A stretch of 64,000 nt of DNA from Saccharum officinarum (GCA_020631735.1 CM036160.1:8648746-8712745), one strand, 5' to 3'. Numbered from the stretch's first letter, positions 21,326 through 33,353 are shown. The notes: generated by a model not told the origin, from the letters alone. Made by a program: numbers and translations.

Positions 21326-24300
21326 TGTCACACCCGGTTTTAAGGACAAAACCAGACATACACCATATATGAAATAAAGAAGACAAATCTCACATATAGC
21401 CACAGATAAGTGTAATATCAAAAGACAAATGCTTAATATACATAACACAATAGTATAAAATATACCTTAGAGAATAACACAGCGGAAAGACAACTCTGAA
21501 CACCGGGTGCAACCTTCACTCCAGGATCAAACTAACTGGTTGATCACAAGCCTAACAATTCCAGAATCTAACAGTCTGGTACCCTTCCTGAGATGTGGGA
21601 AATAGCAAGAGTGAGTCCATGTCGAACTCAACAAATATAACATGGGGTTCATGAGGCTCAAAAAGTTTAACACGGGTTTACTGCAATAGCTTTTAGTGAG
21701 TCATCTTTTTAGCAGTTGAGTAGCAACAAGTTTAACATAATCCCAAATAACCTCATGATCATGTAAACAAGAATAATGTATAGCAAGAAACAATAATCAT
21801 TAGTGAACATCAATATCATCAGTGTTATCATTATCATCAGTGTTCATCATTTATTCTGTAAGGGTCCAAGGCCACTCGTGACCATGAGCACGGCTGATAT
21901 ACCAGTTTTACACTCTGCAGAGGTTGTACACTTTCACTGTGAGTCGTGATTTACCCTTTTGCCCGAGGTAGCTAATCTCTTGACCCACTTCCAAGGAAGG
22001 TCGGCAGGGTTCACTATGAAGTCTTTCAAAGGTTCGTCTAACAAGTTAGGGCCATTAGATTCACTCGGCAAACAGATGTAGAGCCCCCCTTCCAAATGGC
22101 ACAATAACGCGCAGCCTATACACATAAGGACAGAGGCCGCACTATACCCGATTCGTCAAGCCGTTCTTACGCCATGAAGGAATACCTCTAACAAGCTAGA
22201 AAAGGTCCTCATACTTGACTAAAGCCAGAGCCATATAGCCCTCACAGTTGTACTGTAAGTCCCGGATGTTCGCTTACAGATAAGTCCTTAAGGAGAGAAA
22301 CTAGAGCACCAAAAATACCCCATGCTCTAGCCCCCTTGAGCCATGTTGTTATAAAGCATCTTTTAAACGTTTATTGCATATACCATTAGTCAAGTTACAG
22401 ATCATGGTTATTTATCTTGAGCACTAGCATAAATACTACCCAATGCAATGTTCCACCGGTGTTAAGGTACAAGATACAAAAACTAGGATATCCTTAGTGG
22501 TAACAAGGTAGACACATGCACATGAATTAAGTATATTAAAGATGAATATGAAACAAGGATGATCCCATGTTATACTTGCCTTAAACACCGATCCTTCGGT
22601 AAGCTTTAAATCTTCAACGTTCTTCTTCTTCTTCTTGATAACCACGTATATCTCACCGACTGGACTTGATCAATAAATCACCACACACACATCGAGCAAT
22701 CATACACGAAGCAAACAATAGATCTAAATTAGAACAGTACACCAAATATATGAAACAATATGTGAAAAGATTTTAAAGAGGTTCTACGCATTGCTATGAA
22801 CACACAGGCGCGAAAAACACACTAATCAGAGCTACGGTTGAAAAGATACATCTACCGAAAGATTTGTTCATAGAAGAAAATATAAAACTATTAGCTTCAT
22901 GTGTTTTAATTATATAATAACATATATAAGATATTTTATAGATACTATATATGGAATTAAGTCAAATTTAGATTCAAATTATGAAACTAAAGTAAAACAA
23001 ATCATATTTTATTTACAAAACCCAGTTGCATAATTATTAATCAAGATATGATTTAAACCATAAAATTTCAGAATTAGTAATATGGCAAATACTGTCACTA
23101 ACACGTAAATCTCGTTGCTATGAATCTAACGCAACTCGAATGAGCTAAAACGGATCTAAAACGTAGAAGATATGATTTAAACAAGATTTACTTTATTAAA
23201 GTAATAGATTAAATCTCACATCGGAACTCAAAAATAGAAAACCTAACCAACAGTAACACTAACAGTATAACAAGTTTGTAAAACTCTTCTACACGTTACT
23301 ACGATCACATAGACATAAAGATCACGAAATTTGGATTTAAAACGTAAAAGTTATGAATTTTCTAAGATTTCCTATAGATAAATAATTACTTTAATATAAA
23401 CTCGAAAATAAATTATCTCAAACCTACTGTACAGTTCTATAATCATGTAGAGCTCGCAAATATGAATCTAACGCAATTTGAATGGATCAAATCGGAGTTA
23501 AAACGGATAATTTATGACTAAAACAAACTCAGTGGCAAAACTGTAAATATCAGAAAACGTATTTTTCTTTTTCCGAAACGAATTACGTTTTCAATTAATC
23601 AAAACGTATTTTCCGAAGTTACGCGATCAAAATACGCTTTACGGAAAAGAAAACGTAAACCGGGAATACGCTTTGGACTGCGGGTTAAGAACTTAAAAAC
23701 TTCAGGGGCTCTTTAGCAAAAACGTCGGCCGAACCGGTATCTTTGATTTTCGATCGTCGGATTCAAAACGAACGGCCTAGATCTAATCGGGGGAGAGAGA
23801 GAAAATGGCCGGCGGTGCTCCGGCCGGTTTTTGGCCCGACGGCGACCCTTCCGCGGCGGCGCCATGGCCGGAGAAGGCTAACTCGCTTCCGGGCATCATT
23901 CAACAAGTAGAAGGTACCGGGAGAAAGAGCGAAGCACGGCAATCTCACCTCACGCGAAAACGGAGCCGAGAATGAACCGAGGGAGGCGTGCGGCTTGGAG
24001 AGGCGGATGGTGGAGGCGGTGGTGCTCACGGTGGCGCGTCGAGACGACAAGAGCGGCTCCAAAAGGATGGGATGGGGGCGGTACGATGCAGGGGTCCCGT
24101 TTTTATAGCCCGAAGGCACGCGGAAGCAAGGAAAGGGAAGGATTCAAAGATGGATTCGATGCCGGTAAATTTGGAAAGGGAAGCCGGCGTCCGGCGTGGG
24201 GAAGAAGATGAAGGCTGAGCCGCTGACGCGTGGGCCCCGGATGTCAGCGTCACGCCGGGAAGAAGGAAGGCGCACGCGGCTGGGCCAGCAGCTGCGGCTG

Positions 24301-24649
24301 GGCTCGGCCCAAGCGGGAGCGAGGCGCGGGAGGAGGAAGCGGGCCGCTGCTAGCAGGCCGAGACGAGCGCTGGGCTGAAAACCGAAAGAAAATGATTTTC
24401 CTTTTTTTTTCCTTTTCTAATTTTTCAAAGCAAATTTTCAAAAGATTTTCAAATCCAAATTTGAATTTAAATCAAACCACTCATCTCAAAAATTTAAATG
24501 CAACAGCATGAGTGCACAAACATGTTTCTACTCTTATATTTGATTTTAAATTTATAAAAATTATTATTATTCTAAGTTTGCATGCTCACAAAAATATAAA
24601 AATCATATTTTTCCTATTTTTCTTCTTTTCAAATTTTTAGGGTGTTACA
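21326..24649 (-). repeat. 5' LTR of nested element (right copy)
   Basis: 3324 bp, near-identical to 14517-17839 and oriented with its 5' end at 24649. It is followed on the minus strand by the PBS at 21322. Confidence 0.95.
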
Positions 24650-27600
24650 CCTCCTCGCTTCGTCTTCTCGACGCGCGTCCCGTGCTTACCACTACCCGCG
24701 AGGATTCGGCCTCTAAGCCACGGTAATGGCTCGCCGGAGTTCCGGCCGAGCTCAACGGAGTGAACCGCTCCGTGGACTTCACCCCTCCATCCTCCTTCTC
24801 GCTCACTTCTCGAGCGCACGAGCACCGTATTCGCGCGGTGAAGCTCGCAGACCACACCGCGCGGCCCCTCTCGGTCGGTGTAGGCCGGCCGACGGCAGGC
24901 CGAGCCACCGCGCCGCCATGCACGCCGGCGAGCTCGATGCCGAGCTCGTCTGGCCACATGCGAGGCACCCTCGGTTTCGCCTCTCCGCGAGGAAGCCGCT
25001 GGTGGTGACCTCACCGCCGGCGAGCTCACCGGCGACGAGAACCACGCAGTCAGCGCTTCCCTCTCCTCCGTGTGGCCGACACGTGGGGTCACGGGCCCAC
25101 CTGTCTGCCTCCTCTCGCACTCGCGTGTGCACTGCACCGGGTGCATCCAACATTTTCAGCGGCTGCAATTAAAAGGATTTTCGAAAATGATTTTTCAGAA
25201 ATTGTTAAAAGGGTTTCTAAAATCCATAACTTGCTCATTTTAGCTCCAAAAATTGTGAAACAAATTTTTACTGTTTCTCATGAGTAGATCTACAGTTTAA
25301 AAATATTGCATGTCAAGATTTAAATACTTTGCTGTAGAGTTTTTATTTAATCACTAAAACTGCTGTTTTCTTGTTAAATATGTAGTAAATCACAGAAAGC
25401 TCAGAAAAATATGGTTCCACTTGCAATAATTTTCGTTAGTGATGTAATTTCTAGGAAAAATATATGCCATGCATGTTCTGTAGAAAAGTCTTGAGGTATA
25501 GTACAAGTGTTTAATATTACTAATAATTATTATTTTTGCTAGAGAGAAAATTATGAATAAAACATGCATGTACTAATTTTTATATGGTGATTATTTATTG
25601 TGTAGGATGTAGAAAAAATACTAAATCTGTTGTTTGATACTTTTCATAGTATAAAGTATTTTTATGCTCATTTTTAGGCCCTAGCTTGTTATTTTTGTGT
25701 AGGCAGTTCTATTAATTCAAATACAATAAAAATTTTGTGGTATTCTAGATTTGAGGATAGAAAGCTATTGTAATTTTCTCAGATTTTTCTATGCTACTAA
25801 AATAGGTGTTGCTGTTCAAACCTAGTTATAATTAGGGTTTTATTTAACCTTGTTAATGCATGACTAGTTAATAAGGTTTTCTTTGGTGTATCTTTGAAGC
25901 ATTCAATAAGATGTGCTGACTTAGCATAGTAGTAGTAGAAGAGAATGCAGTAGATGACATGTGCTTGTAGTCTGTATTCTCGAATGATGTTGACTACCTT
26001 GTAGAAGAAATATATTCCTACTTTATGAAATAAAGTGAACCTATTTATCTACATTTCATTCATCATGACCATTACATATCATTTCTGCAATGCACCTAGG
26101 CATAAGCACTTATACGGTTGCATCATACAGGATCGCAGGAAGTAACGCTGGTAGCAGTTCCCGAGGAGCCGGAAGAGCAGCCCGAGGAGCAGAAAATGCC
26201 CGAAGCCGACGAGGAGGTCGGTGAGGATCTTCCAGAGTGCCCAGACCACCGTCCGAGCTCTTTTGAGAGAGGCAAGCCCCGGAGCATTTCTCTCCCCCGG
26301 TTTGCAAATATTTTATTAATGCTTTGCTTTAACTGCTGCATTATGTTTAGGAGTTGTTTGCAACCGTTGCTGCATTATACCTTGTTTACTCTGTTCTATC
26401 CTATCCTTATCACCTTGTCATTCGCAGTCAAGTAATTGCTTAGCTTGCTTAGACCGGTAGAAGTCGGGCGATTTCCTGTCACCTGCGAGCTATAGGTGGT
26501 TACCTGGATCTGTTTGAGAAAAGATGTCATCGGAAAAATAACTAAGTGTTAATGTGAAGTTGAGACCGGACGGAAACTTGCAGAGTTACAGCTGTAGTGT
26601 TTTCCGTCTGTGTCGATTAAGGACCGACCGTTGTTGGGCCTCGAGTCATGTTGAATGCATGCCTTATATTTAGCTGGCCAAATAATGTACCTTTTGACCG
26701 CGAAGCTGGGAGATTATTCGGGCCGAGTGGATTGCCCGCAACGCACTGTACCGGAGCAGTAGTGGCAGGATACGGGGGCGCGATGATAAGGCCAAAGAGC
26801 AGTCGGGCGGCCCCCGGGTACATGTGGTTCCTGGCAAGCTCGCGACTTTACCTGAATGGTTGACTCGGTGACCAACACCTCACTTTAGCGGGTGAGTGAG
26901 GTTTGTGTGAGGAATAAATTACCAGCTGATTAATAATCGATTCGAATCGCCATCGTTCACTGGATAGTGAGCACTTGACTTGAGCTACTTCATCATAGTA
27001 ATATTGATGGAACACTTGGACAGTTATATGAAATATGACATGATGGAAGTTGTTAATGATCTTTGGCTATCATTACCTGTTTAATCACATGTTACTCTAG
27101 TACAGGTGCAAATGTAGTTGACAGGTTAATAAAGATTTAACTTGATGCAAAGCTTTGGAAAGATTTTTTAAATGCTAAAAATGCCTTTTTGCAAATGAGT
27201 CAGCTACCCCACCAGAAAGCCTGTCATGATTCCTTGGTGTCTTTTATTTTTGGTTCTATCGGGTAAGTCTACCTGAGTACCTTCTCATACTCAGGGCTTT
27301 GTTCCCACTTATTGCAGATGGACAGATGTATTACGGCTACTGTATCAACTGCCTTTATCCTGCAATGGGAGAAGCTTAGGACCATGGGCAATGGTCACTC
27401 ACTACATCTCGTCTGATGCTTTTGTTGGAAGATGATCCTGATCTGGCACTGTACTTTGAACTCTGCGTGCGTGTGTGATTTGAACTAAATGCTTCCGCTA
27501 CTTTCATTCGAAACTGGTTTGTAATAACTATGTTTAAACTCCGATGTATTTGTGACGCGAACTTTTATGTAACTTGTGATGGTGACCGCTGAACTTATTA

Positions 27601-27743
27601 CGATCTTGGCTGGTATGTAAGTTGGTTTGAAATCCGTCGTGATTTCACGGACTACCGGGTTATACGGGCTTAAGTTTGCTAAATCGTCTGCTCGGTGGAT
27701 GATTTTCTTACTTAATCTCGTATAATTGGTCAGTTCTGTTACA
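24650..27743 (+). repeat. 3' LTR of outer chromovirus, second part
   Basis: Continues the LTR after the nested insertion (the first five bases are the duplicated target CCTCC). It ends TTCTGTTACA at 27743 and is followed by the CCTCT target duplication. It includes the acidic open frame at 26118-26435. Confidence 0.95.
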
Positions 27744-27889
27744 CCTCTCACGCGTTGCAACCTTCGTCGCAGAGCCTTTTCCATGGAGCCTCCGTCGTGG
27801 AGCCTTCTCCGCGGAGTCCTTACATGGAACTATCATCTGGGACCTTCTCTGACTAGGCCTTTGTCGGTGGACTTTCTCTGGCTGGACCT

Positions 27890-28100
27890 TCTTCGGGAGA
27901 CCTTCTCCCACCGGCCTTCTCCGGGAGACCTTCTCCCGCTGGCCTTCTCCGGGAGATCTTCTCTCCAGGAGACCTTCTCCCGCCGGCCTTCTCTTGCCAG
28001 CCTTCTCCGGGAGACCTTCTCCCGCCAGCCTTCACTGAGAGACCTTATCCTGCCAGTCTTCTCCGGGAAACCTTCTCCCACTGGTCTTCACGGAAGAGTC
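27890..28100 (+). repeat. Minisatellite, unit of about 28-30 bp
   Basis: Imperfect tandem copies of a CCTTCTCCGGGAGACCTTCT-type unit run through this stretch, with variants TCGGGAGA, TCTCCAGG and CACTGAGAG. They generate repetitive open frames on both strands (for example 27726-28139 plus and 27833-28081 minus) that are products of the repeat. Confidence 0.8.
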
Positions 28101-28148
28101 TTCTACTCTCGATCCTGTTCGGGACCCTTGTCCCAATAGACCTCTTAT

Positions 28149-28562
28149 ATGGTGGGCTGCCTGGGTTTTGATCCTCAATGTCCCCCGTATGATGGAATTT
28201 TCGCAAGTTTGGATGGGTCAGCCAAGTTTTGGTTGGGCTTTGATGAGCACGCTGGCACCTTGGGCCTAGCAGCGCTTGATGTATCCAGGGCCTCCGTGCT
28301 GGTCTCCGTTGATATTTCAAACAAGGACAAGGCATGTCATCAACCTACCTCACCGTTTGCTTTGGTCAGGGAGCTCGTCTCCACGCTGCTTCTATCACCT
28401 GTGCTCAAGGAACTGCTGTGTTGCAGAGTTGCTAGGACCACCTACCCCCTATGGAGTACTGCTTGGCGAAAAGCAAGTGGCAAACCCCACCATCCAAGCA
28501 TAGTGCGTAATGTCCAGGCGGCGCTAGGGTCTTGTGAACTCAGCTCAACGGTTGGACCATGA
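28149..28562 (+). other. Open frame of 137 codons, unrecognised
   Basis: The frame runs from MVGCLGFDPQ to LSSTVGP with no recognised domain, low-complexity bias or homologue in this window. It lies just after the minisatellite. It could be part of an old element into which the chromovirus inserted, or chance. The stretch up to about 28800 holds nothing else I can name. Confidence 0.2.
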
Positions 28563-28809
28563 AGCTTTCACAAGCTACAAGCAAACCTTCGGGGTGGCCA
28601 TGACGTCGTCAAAGATGAAGGCGTTGAGGACTTTGTTCGCAGAGGTCATGGGAGAGTTCATCAAGGACGTTTAGTCTTCGCACGCTTTCTAGGTTGCCCC
28701 TAGTTGCAAATTATTCTAGTAAATTAACTTTTGTTTAAAGTGTCGGGGCTTTGCTGGTAATCCTAGAACTATAGGGTCTGTTGTACCATGACTATTTTTG
28801 CTTCATCTT

Positions 28810-29012
28810 AGGCTCAGTTTGGTACAGCTTCTCTCTGGCTCCGGCTCCGGCTCCTACGGAGATGCCCTACCAAATGGTTTATATTTTTCAGTGAAAAAAA
28901 AGGAGCCAGGGCCGTTTTGGAGGATTGAGCAATAAATTTGTGGCTCCTCCAAAATGGCTCCAGCTCCTCCGAAAAAGTCCTTGAAGAAAAGTGCTACCAA
29001 ACAAGGTCTGGA
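28810..29012. mobile_element. MITE with GTTTGGTA/TACCAAAC inverted ends
   Basis: The left end GGCTCAGTTTGGTACAGC and right end GTGCTACCAAACAAGG form imperfect terminal inverted repeats around a short insert containing inverted GGCTCC/GGAGCC words. This is the layout of a common grass MITE class, probably hAT-like. Target duplication is not clear. Confidence 0.6.
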
Positions 29013-29645
29013 TAAAACAAGGGCCATGAAAGCACACTTGGAGAGAAAAGTGTCATCCGCTCACACGTGAATAGCCAACATGAGTTGCCTACCATAGCAG
29101 GTTGCCAGCCTGTCACTAGTACAGAAAGAGTACTGGCAGCACTGTTCTGCTTAGTGCCACATAGGTCACAGGGGATGACATGGTGAACTCTAGTACCGTG
29201 GCCAAGTTAAAACTGAACTTAGCACATACCAATGGACGATCAACCAGGCATGTCCCAATCATCTAATGCATATTATATATCAGCCTATTTTAAATCTGAT
29301 CTTGTCCAATTCGACTGCTTTGGTATCGTCAACTTAAAATCTATGCAACAAGGGTGCTTACGCACTGACTTGGTGAGAGTGTAACCCGTGTATTCACCCA
29401 AATTATCTCAACTCAACTCCCATCGATCAAACTCTAGGTCTCAGACACCCTTTAATAGTATAAAAAATAAAATAAAGACCTAATACACACTGCATTAAGT
29501 GCCTTGCTTGCACTTGATGCTATATTATTCTTAGTCTTCACTAATATCCTTGCCTCCATTCTTTGATACTACTTATTAATAATCATGGTGTTTGCATGCA
29601 TCTATAAGTATATGAGACCATGCATGGTATCCATTAGAGATGTGC
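29013..29645. other. Unassigned spacer
   Basis: Mixed sequence without ORFs or recognised repeats. A CACTAGTACAGAAAGAG word at about 29115 resembles a CACTA-type end, but no partner is seen. Confidence 0.4.
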
Positions 29646-29658
29646 GCACACTATTTGA

Positions 29659-29813
29659 GGAAGTGAGCCTAGCTCAACTGGTTGGGTGAGAGGTGTGGCA
29701 ATGCGCCCAACCACCCAAGTTCAAGTCCTCTCTTGAACTGAATTTAGGTGCCTATTTCTCTTCTTAATGAAAAACCACCTAGTTCCTCCTAGGTTGGATC
29801 TCTTTTTTTTTGT
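29659..29813 (+). mobile_element. tRNA-derived SINE with poly(T) tail
   Basis: The body starts with tRNA-like sequence: A-box TAGCTCAACTGG (about 29670-29681) and B-box-like GTTCAAGTCC (about 29721). It ends in a run of T (29803-29811). A perfect 13-bp target duplication GCACACTATTTGA flanks it (29646-29658 and 29814-29826). Length, internal Pol III promoter and T-tail fit grass SINEs of the p-SINE/Au type. Mobilisation would depend on a LINE. Confidence 0.85.
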
Positions 29814-30109
29814 GCACACTATTTGAATCCCGTTTTCTTATTTCTATACTACTTATCTCTTGGATTCCACTGCCAAGCTTCAACAGGTAGTCTTGTCTCT
29901 ACTTAATTGAGCTGCCCCTGCAAGTCTGACTACGCACCAGCGGCATTGGAGGAAATAAAAAAAACTGAAAATTGATTAGCCATATCTAAGAAAAATGGGA
30001 AAACTCTCACTAGCTAGCTAGAACAATGTTGGTTCTTACCAACAGCCGCAAGGGGTGCTTGAAGGGCACTAAGATCCAATGGCAAGGAATTGTGAGGAGA
30101 TGAGATTCT

Positions 30110-30478
30110 ACAGTATCACAACCAATCCGTAGCACGCTAAAACAAAATATTAACAATCAACAGTTGGTTGGAATAAATTTCTAACATATCATAGGTCGCT
30201 ATTTTTCCTTGTACCGACTCTCTATTGTTCAGTATATATATTCGCTGTTTCCTCGGATCATCAGTCGATAAAAATACATATTAGAGTGAAACAATCGGTC
30301 TGTATAACCTATTCTCATTTAAGTGCATCCAGCTCAGCCCATTGGCGTGCAAAGAAATTTGCGTAGCCCACCGCTCAGAGTTTCACCCAAAACCCTATCT
30401 AGAGCACTCATGCATCATCGGTCGCTACAACGACTTATAGCGACTCTTTTTAGATGCTACAGATTGGTTGTGGTATAG
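30110..30478. mobile_element. MITE with about 30-bp terminal inverted repeats
   Basis: AGTATCACAACCAATCCGTAGC (from about 30112) is the inverse of GCTACAGATTGGTTGTGGTAT (30457-30476). The internal part contains further GTCGCTA and TAGCGAC words. No ORF. Superfamily is uncertain. Confidence 0.65.
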
Positions 30479-30499
30479 TGGTAATGATAAATGTATCTT

Positions 30500-30795
30500 G
30501 GCAAGGGTCTGTTTGAATCATTTAGAACTAAAGTTCCCATGGAGTGAATTTTAGTTGGACTAAAGCTTAGGTGGCTAAAGTTTAGTCTAACGCTATTTGG
30601 ATACATGGACTAAAAGTAAGTAGCTTTCCTGGACAAAAACTCAATTTTAGTCCATATTAGTTCACATAATTTGCCAACTAATGAACTAATTGCTAGTTGG
30701 GTTGAAAACAAAAAATTAGTTCCATTTTAGTCACTTACCTAGGACTAAAGTTTAGGTAAAGGTTTAGTACAAATTATCTATACATGCCCTGAGTT
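30500..30795. mobile_element. MITE-like element rich in ACTAAA/TTTAGT
   Basis: It begins GGGTCTGTTTGAATCA and ends TACATGCCCTGAG, with inverted ACTAAAGT/ACTTTAGT words throughout. This matches a grass MITE layout that usually starts GGGTCTGTTTGGAT. Ends are approximate and the inverted termini are diverged. Confidence 0.5.
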
Positions 30796-31949
30796 GAATA
30801 CTACTCATGTTTTCATACCGTTTGTGATTAATAAAATACTCCCTTTATCAAAAAAAAAGTGAAACTTGTTTACATAGAGGTGTTGTATTCAAATCTTAGA
30901 GACTCTTACTTGCAGATGGACATGTTTCACCGCAAAGAACCTAACAAAGCTGGACTCTGTTTTGATTAGATAGCCTTTCTAGCTTAGGCCCCCACATCGC
31001 TCTATGTACGGGGTGACATGGGTGATGACCAAGACCTTCCAGCCTCCGCAGCGCCACCCCTTCTTCCCTCCCCAATGCAATGCCTCGATGTTATCAAACG
31101 GCTCATGGCCGCATGGCTCCGAAGGACACCAACGACAGGAATTCATGCCTCACCCGGATCTGTGCAGGGCCAGGGTAGGCGTGCGGCCTGCACCACGATG
31201 GCTGGGCAGTGGTGTTCACTGTGTGAAGGTCTCCTAGGCGAGCGTGTGATTTGATGTGCCAGCACTTGTAGTCATGTGGGACATGCATGAGTTCTTCCTC
31301 CGCTCGACCTTGCCAATGATGGTGGTGTGGTGCTCTTCTTCCTCTCTGCCCGCACCTCCTTCCTCTCCTCAAGCGGCACCAACATGTGGTTGGCTTCCCT
31401 ATCTGGGGAGAGACAAATCCGACTCCCTTCAGCATATATTGTAGCTAGGTTCCTGGCTACATCCGTTCGTTTTAGAGGTGGCACGGCAAGGCAGGTGCGA
31501 GGCACTACTAGGGCGGAGGGAGGCTGTCAGGCTAGACAGTGGTGACCACTTGTGCACGCGAGTCCACACTAGATAGCCCATTGGGAGCACGGCGATGGCC
31601 AAGGTTTGGTGTGATTGGGGGCCTCACCACTCCTTTGTCATGTGCTTACATTCGGCTATTGCGCCCTATTGTGCTTGGGATTCTCGTAGCGGCGGAAGCA
31701 CCGGAAGATGAGCTTTGTCCCTTGCAGCAATTGGTGCTTTCTAGGGTGGTTGCTGTGGCCATGTGCATATCACGGTGCTCAAGGACCGGCTACTACTTTC
31801 TCTATGGTGATGACCGATGCAGTAGGTGGTGCTAGGCAAAGCTTTGGTCAGCTTTTGCTAGACCCGACAATGGCAATGCCCACGGTGCCACTCCTTCATT
31901 GGAAGCGTCATCAAAGACATTTCCCTCTTATTATGTGGATCTTTGTGGC
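30796..31949. other. Unassigned, GC-rich mosaic
   Basis: Several overlapping frames of 60-110 codons occur on both strands between 31000 and 31850. None shows a known domain, and no frame dominates. It may be remains of captured coding sequence. Confidence 0.3.
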
Positions 31950-32057
31950 TTTGTTCGCTTATCTTATCAGCCTGGCTTCCGTCAAGCTAACAATGTTTTT
32001 CTCTCACAATAAATCAGCGAACAATACTTTTCAGCCTGACTTTTCAGCAAAGCGAAG
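31950..32057. mobile_element. Short MITE family, copy A
   Basis: Contains TTTTTCTCTCACAATAAATCAG with TTATCAGCC before and TTCAGCC/TTTCAGC after. The family recurs at 32725-32852 and 46750-46876 and fits a very common grass hAT-like MITE ending in GTTCGGCT/AGCCGAAC. This copy is worn at both ends. Confidence 0.6.
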
Positions 32058-32724
32058 TGCTTAGATTTGTTGGGCATGCGATGGTGATATGAAGCATCGT
32101 TCCCTTCCTAGAGGTGCGCCCTAGTGGTGGTCGACTTAAGTGGGACATTTTAACGCTCGTCCGGAGGCATGTGTGTTTCCACGAAGCCATGCCTTGTCGG
32201 ATCGCTACTCACTCTGCGTCGTGCTTATGTCACCCTTGGTCTGAGCTTACAGGTGTGAAGTCAGAGTCATGGCGATCCTAGGCAACGATGATATGTTGCG
32301 TTCTCCATATTAAGTAGGTCATTTAATTTTTCTTAAGTGAATAGCAGGAACTCCCTCACCCCTTCCAAGAGGATTCTTTGAAAAAAGCTGGACTCTGTGA
32401 TAGATTAGAACAAAAAAAAAACACACACACACTGACAATGTTTTGGGCTGGAACCTGCTTCTATGGTTTGGTTTCCTTGTTGGCCCAATTCGATTTGGGT
32501 GAAAATGGGCTAAGCAAGCTGGTGGGCTAGTTTGGTCTAAGTTATTACTTAGAGTATTTTGGTTTGGTTTGGTTTGGTTTTAGACCGAGTATTTCGCCTT
32601 GCTAACGGGCTAAAACCGTGGTTCCAACCTAGCATCACACCACGGTCTAGCAGCAGCCCCATCCGTGTCCGCTGGTATTCCTATTATATTACTAGATTTG
32701 TTTTTCTATAGATAAACGGCCATG
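32058..32724. other. Unassigned spacer with simple repeats
   Basis: Contains an A-run plus CA repeat near 32407-32430 and a TTTGG repeat near 32559-32579. No gene or recognised element. Confidence 0.5.
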
Positions 32725-32852
32725 ACCCTGTTCATTCGGCTTATAATCCGTCTTTTGAGCTTGTTTTTTTTTCAGTCAGAACAATATTTTTCTCTCACAA
32801 TAAATCGGCCAACAGTGTTTTTTAACCGGCTTATCAGCACAGCCGAACGGCT
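32725..32852. mobile_element. Short MITE family, copy B
   Basis: Ends CCTGTTCATTCGGCTTATAA and CTTATCAGCACAGCCGAACGG form inverted termini around ATTTTTCTCTCACAATAAAT. It is homologous to copies at 31950 and 46750. Confidence 0.75.
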
Positions 32853-32997
32853 CTTATTAAGCGGAGCATGACGTCATGCTGATGTCAACAAACGAAGCAG
32901 ATCACGCATGACTCTGAGACGCCTGCTCGCTCCGCGCCTCCGCGCCGTGCAGCAGCGCGTCGCGCCTCGCGATCGCCGCAACTGCCAGTAGCGGCGC

Positions 32998-33353
32998 ATG
33001 GCCGGATGGAGAAGCTCGCGCTGCACTGCCCGGGCTTCGCCAGCCTCAATACCTCTGGGGCGGTCAAGCTCAAGGACGCCGCGGCGCTGGCGCGCTCCCT
33101 GCCCAGGCTCCTCTCTCTCTCTCTCCTACCTGCTCGCCATCCTCTCCGCCATCAGGGACCTGCAGGAGTTCATCAGTTCAACGCCCGGAGCTGCGTCGGC
33201 TTCGACGATAAGGACGAGGAGGTGCTCTGGCGAAAGGCCAGGATCCAGCGGTTCGACGTTGGAGGGTCCAAGTTGGTGGGCGAGCTAGAGGACGAGTTCG
33301 CCGGCGGTGGTGGTTTCTGCGACTTGTCCTACGTTGACGTGATCTCTGTATGA
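32998..33353 (+). pseudogene. Gene-like fragment with a frame disruption
   Basis: The frame from 33006 (MEKLALHCPGFASLN) reads plausibly to about residue 37. At a CT-repeat (33109-33124) the more protein-like continuation lies in the other frame (SYLLAILSAIRDLQEFISS) and then returns (DDKDEEVLWRKARIQRFDVGG). Slippage in the CT repeat is the likely cause. The base composition is gene-like and there is a GC-rich lead-in from 32930. I do not recognise the family. It may be a captured exon or the first exon of a decayed gene. Confidence 0.35.

Larger units (their letters stand above)
14517..24649 (-). mobile_element. Nested non-autonomous LTR retrotransposon with two gag/protease ORFs and no polymerase
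   Basis: The element reads on the minus strand from TGTAACACCC (complement at 24649) to TGTGACA (complement at 14517). A perfect target duplication CCTCC (14512-14516 and 24650-24654) flanks it. LTRs are 3323 and 3324 bp and differ at about 22 positions by my hand count (near 0.65 percent), so insertion was recent. The internal region (17840-21325) is 3486 bp and holds only two gag/protease-like ORFs. There is no RT, RNase H or integrase. It must rely on proteins from other elements. It resembles the plant class described as TR-GAG (terminal-repeat elements with a GAG domain). Confidence 0.95.
3025..27743 (+). mobile_element. Tekay/Del-like Ty3/gypsy chromovirus, complete but degenerate, with nested insertion
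   Basis: The element runs from TGTAACACC to TGTTACA and is flanked by a perfect 5-bp target duplication CCTCT (3020-3024 and 27744-27748). LTRs are 3951 bp (5') and about 3948 bp (3', excluding the insertion). Removing the nested element (14517-24649 plus one CCTCC copy) leaves about 14.6 kb. The internal order is PBS, extra H3-tail ORF, gag, protease, RT, RNase H, integrase, chromodomain, polypurine tract. The order and the C-terminal chromodomain place it in the chromoviruses, and very long LTRs suit the Tekay/Del clade. The coding region is one continuous frame broken by single-base stops and indels, so this copy is not autonomous. LTR divergence looks like a few percent in the stretches I compared, older than the inner element. 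Confidence 0.95.
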
